From JACVRW01 sp963819635 (GTDB lineage: Bacteria > Actinomycetota > Thermoleophilia > Solirubrobacterales > Thermoleophilaceae): 64,000 nt of DNA. A program made the translations under genes and the position numbers. The stretch is taken from positions 62,001-126,000 of the forward strand of contig CAWFWX010000005.1 in the NCBI GenBank assembly GCA_963819635.1, given 5' to 3'. Under the pieces are notes generated by a model. The model ran no database searches. It worked only from the letters and a program-made list of their open reading frames with translations, and was not told where the DNA came from. This document shows, piece by piece, positions 44,402 through 54,523 of the stretch (positions are counted from its first letter, which is position 1; every line of letters starts with the position of its first letter).

Positions 44402-45091
44402 TCAGCCGAGCGGCCGCTTCCGCGCCATCCCCGCCCGCCGCGGAAACTCCGGCGGCGTGGGCGCGATCTTGCAATAAACGTGCAGGTGCCGATTCTCGGA
44501 GGCCGGAAACGGCTGCACCGGGATGACCTCCTTCACCGCCATTCCAACCTTCTCTGCGGCAACGGCGCCCGAGGCCTCCTCGGCCTCGTCCCGCGCCCCC
44601 TTCCACGCGACGAGGACGCCATCCGAGCGCAGCAGCGGCGCCGCGTACTCCACGAGCAGAGCGAGCGAGCCCACGGCTCGCGCCGTCACCGCGTCGTACG
44701 CCTCGCGCCCGCCCCCCAGCGCCGGCACCACGCGCGCGTAATCCTCCACGCGCGCGGTTATGGAGCGCGCGTTCCCCAACTCCGCCGCCTGGATCAGCCG
44801 ATCTATCACCGCCGTCTTTCGCCCCGCGGACTCGATCAGGTCAACCTGTGCTCGAGGGATAGCGATCGCCAGCACCAGACCGGGAAAGCCTGCACCTGCG
44901 CCGATATCCGCGACCCGGCGCGCCGACGCGAGCTCAGGAACATCGAGCCCGGACAGGCTGTCGGCGACATGGACCTCGATCGCCGCTTCAGGGTCGGAGA
45001 CGCTCGTATGCGGATCCGGCTCGGCGGCCAGCGCAGCCAGCAGGCGCCGCACCTGCTCGCTGCTCAGCAGCGTTTCACGAGAAACGCTCAA
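44402..45091 (-). CDS. rsmG: 16S rRNA (guanine527-N7)-methyltransferase RsmG
   Basis: The 229-residue SAM-dependent methyltransferase starts MSVSRETLLSSEQVRRLLAAL and shows the GidB signature VADIGAGAGFPGLVLAIAIPRAQVDLIES and DAVTARAVGSLALLVEYAAPLL. It modifies G527 in 16S rRNA near the streptomycin site. Its 5' end overlaps jag by 17 bases. The codons for V-S-R-E-T contain a near-consensus parS sequence. Confidence 0.95.
   Translation of the reverse strand: MSVSRETLLSSEQVRRLLAALAAEPDPHTSVSDPEAAIEVHVADSLSGLDVPELASARRVADIGAGAGFPGLVLAIAIPRAQVDLIESAGRKTAVIDRLIQAAELGNARSITARVEDYARVVPALGGGREAYDAVTARAVGSLALLVEYAAPLLRSDGVLVAWKGARDEAEEASGAVAAEKVGMAVKEVIPVQPFPASENRHLHVYCKIAPTPPEFPRRAGMARKRPLG
45072..45085. 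promoter_or_regulatory. parS-like site 1 inside the rsmG start
   Basis: GTTTCACGAGAAAC differs from the parS core GTTTCACGTGAAAC by one base and is nearly palindromic. It sits in the codons for SRET near the beginning of rsmG, beside the parAB genes, as expected of ParB-loading sites close to the origin. Confidence 0.7.
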
Positions 45092-45746
45092 CGGGACTTA
45101 CCACCAGCCGGCGGTCCGGCTCGTCGCCCTCGCTGTGCGTCTCGACGTCGCTGCGCTCGCTCAGGTAGGTGTGCACGATCTTGCGCTCCGTGGCGCGCAT
45201 GGGCTCAAGCTCCACGGGCCGCGCGTACTGGAGCGCCTCCGCCGCCGCCCGGTCAGCCATGCGATGGAGGGCGCCCTCGCGACGCTCGCGGTAGCCCGCC
45301 GCGTCGACGACGACCTGCTTGCGCTCCTCCTCGCCGCGGAACGCGGCCCGGAACGCCAGGTGCTGGAGCGCGTCGATCGTCGACCCGTGCTTGCCGATCA
45401 GGAGTCCGAGGTCCTCGCCGTTGACGGTGGCGCGGATCTCATCCGCGCTCTCGTCGATGTCGACCGTCGCGTGCAGCCCCAGCGCATGAACCACCCGCCC
45501 CACGATGCCGCGCACGCGCTCCGAAGGCTCGTCCGGGATCGTCTCGGCGGCCGCCCGCCAGGCCTCCTCGTCGACCTCGGCGCGCACCCGCGCCGGGCCG
45601 TCCGGCCCGCCGTCCTCGGTCACGTCGAAGCGGACGCAGTCGGCGGTCAGCCCGGGAAAGCGTGTCTCGAGCTCCTTCATGGCCGCCCACTTCGCCTCGC
45701 CGAGCGTCTCGCCCTGGGCCTCGGCGACCTGCTCCTCGGAGCTCAA
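45075..45746 (-). CDS. jag: Jag/KhpB RNA-binding protein
   Basis: The 223-residue protein has an N-terminal Jag-N-like segment, then a KH domain (NGEDLGLLIGKHGSTIDALQHLAFRAAFRG) and an R3H domain (MRATERKIVHTYLSERSDVET). Members bind RNA and affect cell-wall growth regulation. It overlaps both yidC (4 bases) and rsmG (17 bases), in the conserved rpmH-rnpA-yidD-yidC-jag-rsmG operon. Confidence 0.93.
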   Translation of the reverse strand: MSSEEQVAEAQGETLGEAKWAAMKELETRFPGLTADCVRFDVTEDGGPDGPARVRAEVDEEAWRAAAETIPDEPSERVRGIVGRVVHALGLHATVDIDESADEIRATVNGEDLGLLIGKHGSTIDALQHLAFRAAFRGEEERKQVVVDAAGYRERREGALHRMADRAAAEALQYARPVELEPMRATERKIVHTYLSERSDVETHSEGDEPDRRLVVSPVERFS

Positions 45747-46654
45747 CGCCGGCGCCCCGAGCGCTTCTTCTTCTTGCGCGGCGACTGCGGCGGCGCCTTC
45801 GCGGAATCCCCGCCGCCGGCAGAGGCCTTCGCGGGCGCCTTCGCGGGCGTCTTCGCCTTGCCGGACTCCTCGCTGCTGCCGTTTCCGGCCGCGGCCGACG
45901 GTCCGGGCGCCGGGCTGGGTGGCTTGCCGCGCGCGGTCTTGCCTCCATCGCCGCCGGTTGCCGCGGCCGCGGCCGCGGCCGCGAGATCAGGCTTGGGATA
46001 CAGCTTCCGCACCATCAGCTGCTGGCCGATCGTCCATACGTTGGTCGTGATCCAGTAGAGGATCAGGCCCGCCTCGAAGTTCACGATGAAGATCACGAAC
46101 ACGAACGGCAGCGCGAACATGATCCGGCGCTGGGTCGGGTCCGCGCTGATCGCTGTGACAGCGCTCGCAGCCAGCTGCGTCCCCACGTAGAGCACGATCA
46201 GGACGCCGAGCAAGACCGGGTCGCTGACCTTCTCGGCCAGGTTGTCGATCGCAAAGAAACCCGGGTTGCTGGCGATGTCCTGCTGGAACTCGTCGGAGCG
46301 CAGCAGATAGAAGAGCGAGATGAAGAACGGGATCTGGAGGACCAGCGGAAGGCAGGACCCGAGCGGGTTGACCTTCTCGCTCTGGTAGAAGGCCATGACC
46401 TCCTGGTTCATACGCTGCCGGTCGTCCTTGTAGCGCTCCTGGATCTTCTTGATCTCGGGCTGCAGCGTCTGGAGCCGCTGCATCGACTTCACGCCCTTGA
46501 AGGTGAGCGGCAGGATCGCGATCCGGACCGTGAAGGTCATGAGGATGATCGACCAGCCCCAGCTGTTCGGGAAATCGCCGATCAGGCCATGCCAGAACTC
46601 CAGAATCCACTGGCATGCGTCAATGAGGGGCTGAAGGACGTTTGCGATGTACAT
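45743..46654 (-). CDS. yidC: Membrane protein insertase YidC
   Basis: The 303-residue insertase has the YidC/Oxa1 core: WGWSIILMTFTVRIAILPLTFKGVKSMQRLQTLQPEIKKIQERYKDDRQRMNQEVMAFYQSEKVNPLGSCLPLVLQIPFFISLFYLL and IVNFEAGLILYWITTNVWTIGQQLMVRKL. The C-terminal tail is Ala/Gly/Lys-rich and ends KKKKRSGRRR, a ribosome-binding type tail. It lies in the membrane and cooperates with SecYEG. Confidence 0.95.
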   Translation of the reverse strand: MYIANVLQPLIDACQWILEFWHGLIGDFPNSWGWSIILMTFTVRIAILPLTFKGVKSMQRLQTLQPEIKKIQERYKDDRQRMNQEVMAFYQSEKVNPLGSCLPLVLQIPFFISLFYLLRSDEFQQDIASNPGFFAIDNLAEKVSDPVLLGVLIVLYVGTQLAASAVTAISADPTQRRIMFALPFVFVIFIVNFEAGLILYWITTNVWTIGQQLMVRKLYPKPDLAAAAAAAATGGDGGKTARGKPPSPAPGPSAAAGNGSSEESGKAKTPAKAPAKASAGGGDSAKAPPQSPRKKKKRSGRRR

Positions 46655-46657
46655 GGG

Positions 46658-46915
46658 CTAGCGCGCGTCGCTCGGGCGCTTGCGGAACAGCTTCTGATCG
46701 TCGACGAAATCGACGCCGCCGTGGCTCCAGGGGTTGCAGCGCAGAAGCCGCCAGGCGGCCAGGACGGCACCGCGCAGCAAACCGTAGCGCCGGATCGCCT
46801 CGACCGCGTATTCGGAACAGGAGGGATGGTACTTGCAGCGAGCCGGCAGCCCGGGCGAGATCGCGCGCTGATAGAAGCGGACCGGCGCGGTCGCGATCGT
46901 GCGCATCGTGGTCAC
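46658..46915 (-). CDS. yidD: Membrane protein insertion efficiency factor YidD
   Basis: The 85-residue protein has the YidD hallmark PVRFYQRAISPGLPARCKYHPSCSEYAVEAIRRYGLLRGAVLAAWRLLRCNPWSHGGVDFV, with conserved CxxxPSCSEYA and CNPW. It supports YidC function. It overlaps rnpA by 4 bases. Confidence 0.94.
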   Translation of the reverse strand: MTTMRTIATAPVRFYQRAISPGLPARCKYHPSCSEYAVEAIRRYGLLRGAVLAAWRLLRCNPWSHGGVDFVDDQKLFRKRPSDAR

Positions 46916-47301
46916 GCCGGGGGCTCTCCTCCGCCCGACATTCCGGCGGCGGCCAGCACCTCGCGCAGCTCCGTCTCGATCGCCTGCTCGCCGCCTTCGC
47001 GAGCCAGCTCGCCGGCGGCGGGCCGCGCGACGATCACGAAGTCATGGCCGTCGCGGAGCTCCTCCGCGCTCGCCCAGAAGGCCTCCCTCAGCAGGCGCTT
47101 CATGCGGTTGCGCTCGACGGCGCCGCCGAGCTTCCGCCCTACCGAGACGCCCAGCCGCGGGTCGGAGTCGCCGCCCTCGGTGCGCGGGAACGCGTACACG
47201 ACCAGGTGCCGGCTCGCGTGCGAGCGGCCCTCGCGATAGACGCGCTCGAACTCGCCGCTGCGCGATAGCCTGCGGCGCCTTCGACGCGCACGGTCGGCCA
47301 T
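46912..47301 (-). CDS. rnpA: Ribonuclease P protein component
   Basis: The 129-residue basic protein contains the RnpA consensus RNRMKRLLREAFW (RNxxKR) within RLGVSVGRKLGGAVERNRMKRLLREAFWASAEELRDGHDFVIVARP. It binds the RNase P RNA to mature tRNA 5' ends. The N-terminal Arg run (RARRRRRRLSRSGEF) is normal. It is three bases after rpmH. Confidence 0.94.
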   Translation of the reverse strand: MADRARRRRRRLSRSGEFERVYREGRSHASRHLVVYAFPRTEGGDSDPRLGVSVGRKLGGAVERNRMKRLLREAFWASAEELRDGHDFVIVARPAAGELAREGGEQAIETELREVLAAAGMSGGGEPPA

Positions 47302-47304
47302 CGG

Positions 47305-47439
47305 CTAAGGGGTGAGCCGCTTGCGGCCCTTGTCCCGGCGGCGCTTCAGAAGCGCGCGACCGGCACGGGTCCTCATGCGCGCGCGGAAGCCATGCGTGCG
47401 TGCGCGCTTGCGCTTCTTGGGCTGGTAGGTGCGCTTCAT
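47305..47439 (-). CDS. rpmH: 50S ribosomal protein L34
   Basis: The 44-residue protein MKRTYQPKKRKRARTHGFRARMRTRAGRALLKRRRDKGRKRLTP is unmistakably L34. ATG 47437-47439 was chosen because L34 proteins start MKRTYQP; a longer upstream frame was rejected. It heads the leftward operon, diverging from dnaA. Confidence 0.97.
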   Translation of the reverse strand: MKRTYQPKKRKRARTHGFRARMRTRAGRALLKRRRDKGRKRLTP

Positions 47440-47684
47440 TCCTCGGCGAGCCAGGGTACAAGATCGCGCAGCGTTCTCCCCGCGACCGCCGCCGCGCCAG
47501 GCCCTCGGAGCGCCCGCGACGCTTTTCTCGCGTTTTGCGGAGCCGCCCCCGGGGGTGCGCGTCCGGTCGATTTCGGCCGTTGTACACTCGCCGAGCCGAG
47601 GGCGGCGGGGGTCGTTCTTCCCGTCCGGCCCTTCCTCCGCGAAGAGAAAGTTCGAGTTGGCCCCGAGGAGGGTCGCGACCGCCC
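47440..47684. other. Divergent rpmH/dnaA control region
   Basis: The 245-base space carries promoters of both operons. It is uniformly GC-rich and I cannot place individual promoters securely. GAGGAGGG at about 47665-47672 is the dnaA ribosome-binding site. No clear cluster of consensus DnaA boxes (TTATCCACA) is present. Confidence 0.45.
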
Positions 47685-49040
47685 GTGCCTGCACAGCCAG
47701 ACGAGATTTGGGACGCCATCCAGGCCGAGCTCCGCCGGGAGACGCCGGACTTCAAGTTCCACATCTGGCTCGAGCCGCTCCGTCTCGCCGCCATCCGCGG
47801 GCAGACCGTCTACGTGCGCGCTCCCGAGCACATCAGGACCTCCGTCGCCGAGCGCTACCTCCCGCTGCTGCGCCGCGCCGCCGCGGCCGGCTTCGACCGG
47901 CAGGCGCTGGTCGAGGTGGTCGGCGACGACTGGGAGCCGCCCGCCGATGGCGGAGCCGGTCGTGGTGGTGGTGGCATCGCGGCGACGGCCGGTGCAGAGC
48001 CCGGCGGACACGGCGACCGCCTGAACCCGAAGTACACCTTCGACCAGTTCGTCATCGGCGCGGGCAACCGCTTCGCCCACGCCGCGGCGCTCGCCGCGGC
48101 CGAGCTGCCCGGGCATTCCTACAACCCGCTCTTTCTGCACGGCTCACCCGGGATCGGTAAGACGCACCTGCTCCACGCCATCGGCAACTACGTCGAGCGC
48201 TTCGGCTCGGGCCTCAGGGTGCGCTACGCGACCATCGAGGAGTTCACGTCCGAGTTCGTCGAAGCGGTGCGAAAGAACCGGACGGCGGAGTTCAAGCAGC
48301 GCTTCCGCGGCGCCGACGTCGTCCTGATCGACGACGTCCAGTTCCTCGCCGGACGCGACCGGACGCGCGAGGAGTTCTTCCACACCTTCAACTCCCTGAT
48401 CGACGCCGGCCGCCAGCTCGTCATGACCTCCGACCGGGCTCCCGAGGACATCCCGGGCATCGAGGAGCGCCTGATCGAGCGCTTCCGCTCCGGGCTCGTC
48501 GCGGAACTGGAGACACCCGAGGTCGGAGTCCGCATGGCCATCCTCGCGAAGCGCGCCCGTGTCGACGACGTCGATGTGACGCAGGACGTGCTCCGTGAGA
48601 TCGCCACGCGCGTGACGACGAGCGTCCGCGCCCTCGAGGGGGCATTGATCCGCGTCGTCGCTTACGCCTCGATGAACCAGCGGGATCCGACGCCCGAGCT
48701 CGTGCGCCACGTCCTTCGCCGCCTCGGGGTCGACGACACCGCCGATGCACGGAGCGTCAACGAGATCCTCGAGGCGACGGCGCAGGAGTTCGGGCTCGAA
48801 CCGGACGACCTCAGGGGCAAGAGCAGGCAGCGATCGGTTGCCGCCGCCCGCCACGTTGCCATGTACCTCGCGAAGGAGCTCACCCGGCACAGCCCGAGCG
48901 AGATCGGCGAGGCGATCGGCGGCAGGGACCGCAAGACGGTGACTCACGGCATAACGCGTGCAACCGAGGTGATCGAAAGCGACCAAGTTATGCGCAGCTC
49001 GGTCAATAACCTGCGACGTCGACTGGCGCACCACGCTTGA
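47685..49040 (+). CDS. dnaA: Chromosomal replication initiator DnaA
   Basis: The 451-residue initiator has domain I (IWDAIQAELRRETPDFKFHIWLEPL), a short Gly-rich linker, the AAA+ core with Walker A HGSPGIGKTHLLHAIGNY, Walker B VLIDDVQFLAG and sensor motifs (RAPEDIPGIEERLIERFRSGL), and a C-terminal DNA-binding domain with the DnaA signature IGEAIGGRDRKTVTHGI. GTG 47685 was chosen for the GAGGAGG upstream and because domain I begins there. It is separated from dnaN by about 125 bases. Confidence 0.97.
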   Translation: MPAQPDEIWDAIQAELRRETPDFKFHIWLEPLRLAAIRGQTVYVRAPEHIRTSVAERYLPLLRRAAAAGFDRQALVEVVGDDWEPPADGGAGRGGGGIAATAGAEPGGHGDRLNPKYTFDQFVIGAGNRFAHAAALAAAELPGHSYNPLFLHGSPGIGKTHLLHAIGNYVERFGSGLRVRYATIEEFTSEFVEAVRKNRTAEFKQRFRGADVVLIDDVQFLAGRDRTREEFFHTFNSLIDAGRQLVMTSDRAPEDIPGIEERLIERFRSGLVAELETPEVGVRMAILAKRARVDDVDVTQDVLREIATRVTTSVRALEGALIRVVAYASMNQRDPTPELVRHVLRRLGVDDTADARSVNEILEATAQEFGLEPDDLRGKSRQRSVAAARHVAMYLAKELTRHSPSEIGEAIGGRDRKTVTHGITRATEVIESDQVMRSSVNNLRRRLAHHA

Positions 49041-49166
49041 TGACCGGGTCAACTGGAAGAATCCCCGGCTTGTGCCCAGATCGAATTCCGCGGCAGCAGT
49101 GGGCTGGCAGAGGATTTCCCCGCTTTGCCCACCCCCAACAACCCCTATTCAGATAGGCATCGTCTT
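49041..49166. other. dnaA-dnaN intergenic, possible oriC component
   Basis: In actinobacteria the origin commonly lies between dnaA and dnaN. This short spacer contains TTGTGCCCA-like (about 49071-49079) and TTTGCCCAC-like (about 49124-49132) words, which are only distant DnaA-box matches, and the slightly AT-richer stretch CCCCTATTCAGATAGG. The evidence for a working origin here is positional. Confidence 0.35.
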
Positions 49167-50279
49167 TTGAAGCTCTCCGTTTCCCGTGAAACGTTCCTGG
49201 CCCGCCTCGGCGTCGCCGTCCGCGGTGCGTCCACCCGCGGCCCCGTTCCCTCGCTCGCCGGCGTCCTGCTCCGCGTGGACGACGACGGCGCTGAGCTCCA
49301 GGCGACCGACATGGAGCTCGGCGTCCGGGTCTCGCTGGAGACCTCGGATGCCGCCCCGGGCCAGGCCGTCGTACCTGGGCGGCTGCTGCTCGACGTGGTG
49401 CGCTCGCTGCCCAAGGACGATCTGACGCTCGAGTACCGGAGCGCGGAGCAGGACGTGGAGGTCGTATCGGGCCCGGCGAAGTTCCACCTGCGCACGCTGC
49501 CGACCGAGGACTTCCCGAAGCTGCCCGAGGCGCCGGCCGACGGCGGCCTCATCGTGCCCGCCGACGCGTTCGTCGACACCATCGCCCGCGTGGCGCGCGC
49601 CGCCTCGAGGGACGAGACGCGCCCACACCTCACGGGTGTGCTGGTCACGGCGAGCGGCAACGAGCTGCGCATGGTCGCGACGGACTCGTACCGCCTGGGC
49701 GTGAAGGAGACCAGGCTCGAGAGCGAGCTCAGCGGGTCGCTCGAGGCGAACGTCCCGGCTCGGACGCTTCAGGAGCTGGGCCGGATCGCGTCAGCCGGCG
49801 GCGCCGAGTCGATTCGGGTGACGGCGCTCGAGAACCAGGTGGTCTTTACCGTCGCGGACGTCGTCCTGTCGTCGCGGCTCGTCGAGGGCCGCTTCCCGAA
49901 CTACCAGCAGCTTCTGCCCGAGGCGTACGAGCACGAGCTGCGCGTGAGCCGGGACGAGCTCCTCGAGGTCGTGCGCCGCGTGGGCCTCCTGGCGCAGAAG
50001 AACGCGCCGCTCCGGCTGCGCTTCTCAGAGGGCGCGCTCGACGTGTCGGCGCAGACGCCCGACGTCGGCGAGGCGAGCGAGTCGCTTCCCGTGCCCTTTG
50101 CGGGCGAGACGCTCGAGATCGGGTTCAACCCCGAGTTCTTCCGCGAGGGCCTCGAGAGCGCCGAGTCCGACGAGCTCGTCCTGAAGCTGATCAGCCCGCT
50201 CCGCCCGGGCCTGATCCAGTCGGGCGACGAGGGCGCCGGCTTCAGGTACCTCGTGATGCCGATCCGGCTGAACGTCTAG
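49167..50279 (+). CDS. dnaN: DNA polymerase III beta sliding clamp
   Basis: The roughly 370-residue clamp starts LKLSVSRETFLARLGVAVRGASTRGPVPSLAGVLLR and ends GDEGAGFRYLVMPIRLNV. The family ending P-M-R/I-L and central segments RPHLTGVLVTASGNELRMVATDSYRLG and ALENQVVFTVADVVLSSRLVEGRFPNYQQLLP are clear. TTG 49167 is chosen as start because homologues begin MKLSVSRETF; the open frame extends to 49125 without similarity. A parS-like site is embedded in the first codons. Confidence 0.93.
   Translation: MKLSVSRETFLARLGVAVRGASTRGPVPSLAGVLLRVDDDGAELQATDMELGVRVSLETSDAAPGQAVVPGRLLLDVVRSLPKDDLTLEYRSAEQDVEVVSGPAKFHLRTLPTEDFPKLPEAPADGGLIVPADAFVDTIARVARAASRDETRPHLTGVLVTASGNELRMVATDSYRLGVKETRLESELSGSLEANVPARTLQELGRIASAGGAESIRVTALENQVVFTVADVVLSSRLVEGRFPNYQQLLPEAYEHELRVSRDELLEVVRRVGLLAQKNAPLRLRFSEGALDVSAQTPDVGEASESLPVPFAGETLEIGFNPEFFREGLESAESDELVLKLISPLRPGLIQSGDEGAGFRYLVMPIRLNV
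49179..49192. promoter_or_regulatory. parS-like site 2 inside the dnaN start
   Basis: GTTTCCCGTGAAAC differs from the parS core GTTTCACGTGAAAC by one base. It encodes VSRET in dnaN, the same peptide as site 1 in rsmG, on the other side of dnaA. Confidence 0.68.
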
Positions 50280-50285
50280 GGCGCG

Positions 50286-51397
50286 ATGCGCCTGGAGCGC
50301 ATCCGGTTGCGCGACTTCCGCAACTACGAGGCGGCCGACCTCGAGCTGGCCCCCGGACTGACCGTCGTGACGGGTGCGAACGGGGCCGGCAAGACGAATC
50401 TGCTCGAGGCCCTCTACTTCGGCTGTACGGGCCGTTCGCCGCGGACCTCGAACGAGCGTGAGCTCGTGCGGCGCGGCGGCGGCGGTGTGGCTCGCGTGGT
50501 GCTGGACCTCGCCGGCGACGACGGCGGGCACCGCATCGAGGTCGGCTTCCAACCGGGCGAGGCGAAGCATCTGCGGGTGGACGGCAGCCCCGTCGACAGC
50601 CTGGCCGGCGTCGAGTCGCGCCCGCTCGTCAGCGTCTTCCTCCCGGAGCGGCTCGAGCTCGTCAAGGGCGCGCCGGCGGCGCGCCGTGCGCATCTCGACC
50701 AGGTCGTGGCGGCGCTCTGGCCCGGCCGCGCCGACACTCGTCGCTCCTATTCGCGCGCGCTGGCGCAGCGAAACGCGCTGCTAGCGCGGATCCGGGCGGG
50801 CTCCGCCGGAGCGGCCGCGCTCGACAGCTGGGACGCGGAGCTCGCGCGCCACGGTGTGCGGCTGATGGCGGACAGGGATGAGGCAGTGAAGGGGCTCCAA
50901 CCGCTCTTCACCGACTTGGCGGTCCGGCTCGGGCTGCCCGGCGCCGCGGAGCTGCGCTACCGGCCGCGGTCGGACGCGACCGATGCCGATGGCCTTGCGG
51001 CCGAGCTGGCGGCGCGGCGCTCGGCGGACCTCGAGCGCGGCTTCACGGCGCATGGCCCGCACCGGGACGAGCTGCAGCTGCTGCTGGACGACCTGTCGCT
51101 GCGGGCCTACGGGTCGCAGGGCCAGCAGAGGGCGGCGCTGCTGGCCCTCCTGTTCGCGGAGCGTCTGCTCCTGGCAGAGCGGCGCGCCGCCCCCCGCTCA
51201 TGCTGCTGGACGACGTGATGTCGGAGCTCGACTCCGAGCGCCGCGAGCTGCTCGCCGGCCTCCTGCGCAGCGACGGCCAGGCGGTGGTCACGACGACCGA
51301 GCCCGAGCACGTGCCCGGTACGGCGCTGACCGGCGGCGGCCTGGTGCGGGTGGAGAACGGGGCGATCGCCGGCGGCGCGCGAGCGGTGGCGGCGTGA
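50286..51397 (+). pseudogene. recF: RecF recombination protein, frameshifted near the C-terminus
   Basis: The SMC-like ATPase has Walker A VTGANGAGKTNLLEALYFGCTGRSPRT, the RecF start MRLERIRLRDFRNYEAADLELAPGL, and a signature segment AYGSQGQQRAALLALLFAERLLLAERRA. At about 51190-51197, in the C run GCGCCGCCCCCCGC, the frame is lost. The next frame continues PPPLMLLDDVMSELDSERRELLAGLLRSDGQAVVTTTEPEHVP, containing Walker B, to a stop at 51397. An indel in the C run is the probable cause. It lies between dnaN and the structured element B. Confidence 0.9.
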
Positions 51398-51427
51398 GGG
51401 GGCCGCGCGAGCGCGCCCCGGTTCCGG

Positions 51428-51543
51428 CGAACGGCAGCGGTGAAGCGGGTCTTCCGCGACAGCAATCCTGCCCAGGGGCCCATATAGGGCCTCTAGGCAG
51501 GACAGCCGGTCCTTCCAAGGCCGGTCCTCAATGCCGTCGTTCG
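51428..51543. repeat. Structured element B (116 nt), second copy
   Basis: It starts CGAACGGCAGCGGTGAAG and ends CCTCAATGCCGTCGTTCG. The central hairpin pairs 51466-51481 with 51487-51502 (16 pairs with one mismatch and one wobble) around ATATA; a second small hairpin, CCGGTCCTT-CC-AAGGCCGG-like, follows (about 51507-51525). Copy A has the same ends but an unrelated central stem, so the structure rather than the sequence is preserved. It fills the space between recF and dciA. Confidence 0.65.
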
Positions 51544-51563
51544 CTAGACCCGGTACACGCGCC

Positions 51564-51872
51564 ATGAGGCGCCTCGCCCCCCGCGCCCTCTCGACCGCCC
51601 TCGAGGCCGTCGCGCGCGACGTGGCCCCCGACACCGTTCTCGCACGCGTCCAAGCCGCGTGGGGCGGGCTCGTCGGAGCGGGGCTCGTGAACGTCGCGGC
51701 ACCGGTCTCGGAACGCCACGGGACGGTCACCGTCGCGTGCGAATCGGCCGTCTGGGCGCAGGAGCTCGAGCTGCTCGCGCCGGACCTGCTCGAGCGCCTG
51801 GAGGCGGTTCTCGGAGGCCGGTCCGTAACCAAATTTCGGTTCGTCGTCGGTTCGGGGGCGAACCTTTCGTGA
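51564..51872 (+). CDS. dciA: DciA (DUF721) replicative helicase loader/operator
   Basis: The roughly 102-residue protein has the DciA pattern LSTALEAVARDVAPDTVLARVQAAWGGLVGAGLVNVAAPVSERHGTVTVACESAVWAQELELLAPDLLERLEAVLGG. The segment C-E-S-A-V-W-A-Q-E-L is diagnostic. DciA helps replicative helicase function in most bacteria. ATG 51564 is preferred over 51531, which lies inside element B. The locus recF-dciA-gyrB is characteristic of Actinobacteria. Confidence 0.9.
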   Translation: MRRLAPRALSTALEAVARDVAPDTVLARVQAAWGGLVGAGLVNVAAPVSERHGTVTVACESAVWAQELELLAPDLLERLEAVLGGRSVTKFRFVVGSGANLS

Positions 51873-52084
51873 CGAGGGCCGTTTTGCCGCGATTTGCGGG
51901 CATTTTGTAACCCTCAGAGCCGTCCGAAGCAGGGGCTAGCCTGCTACTATCTAGAGCGGTCTTATGTACCGCCCCGACCCGGCCGACAGGGGTTTCGAGT
52001 CGGGGCACTTTTTCGATGTAAGCGGCCTCCACCGAGCTGCCGCGCAACGGGCGGTGCAGCGCGCCGCCGGATGGAAGGAACGAC
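51873..52084. promoter_or_regulatory. gyrB leader region
   Basis: The 212-base leader has a short hairpin AGCAGG-GGCTAG-CCTGCT and a TACTAT (-10-like) just after it near 51944-51950. GGAAGGA at about 52074-52080 is the gyrB Shine-Dalgarno. Promoter assignment is tentative. Confidence 0.35.
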
Positions 52085-54520
<2,436 letters not shown>

Positions 54521-54523
54521 GCG

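Noticed and set aside
49041..49166. A firm oriC call from DnaA boxes
   Set aside because: Only weak matches to the DnaA box exist here; position alone is not enough for a confident claim.
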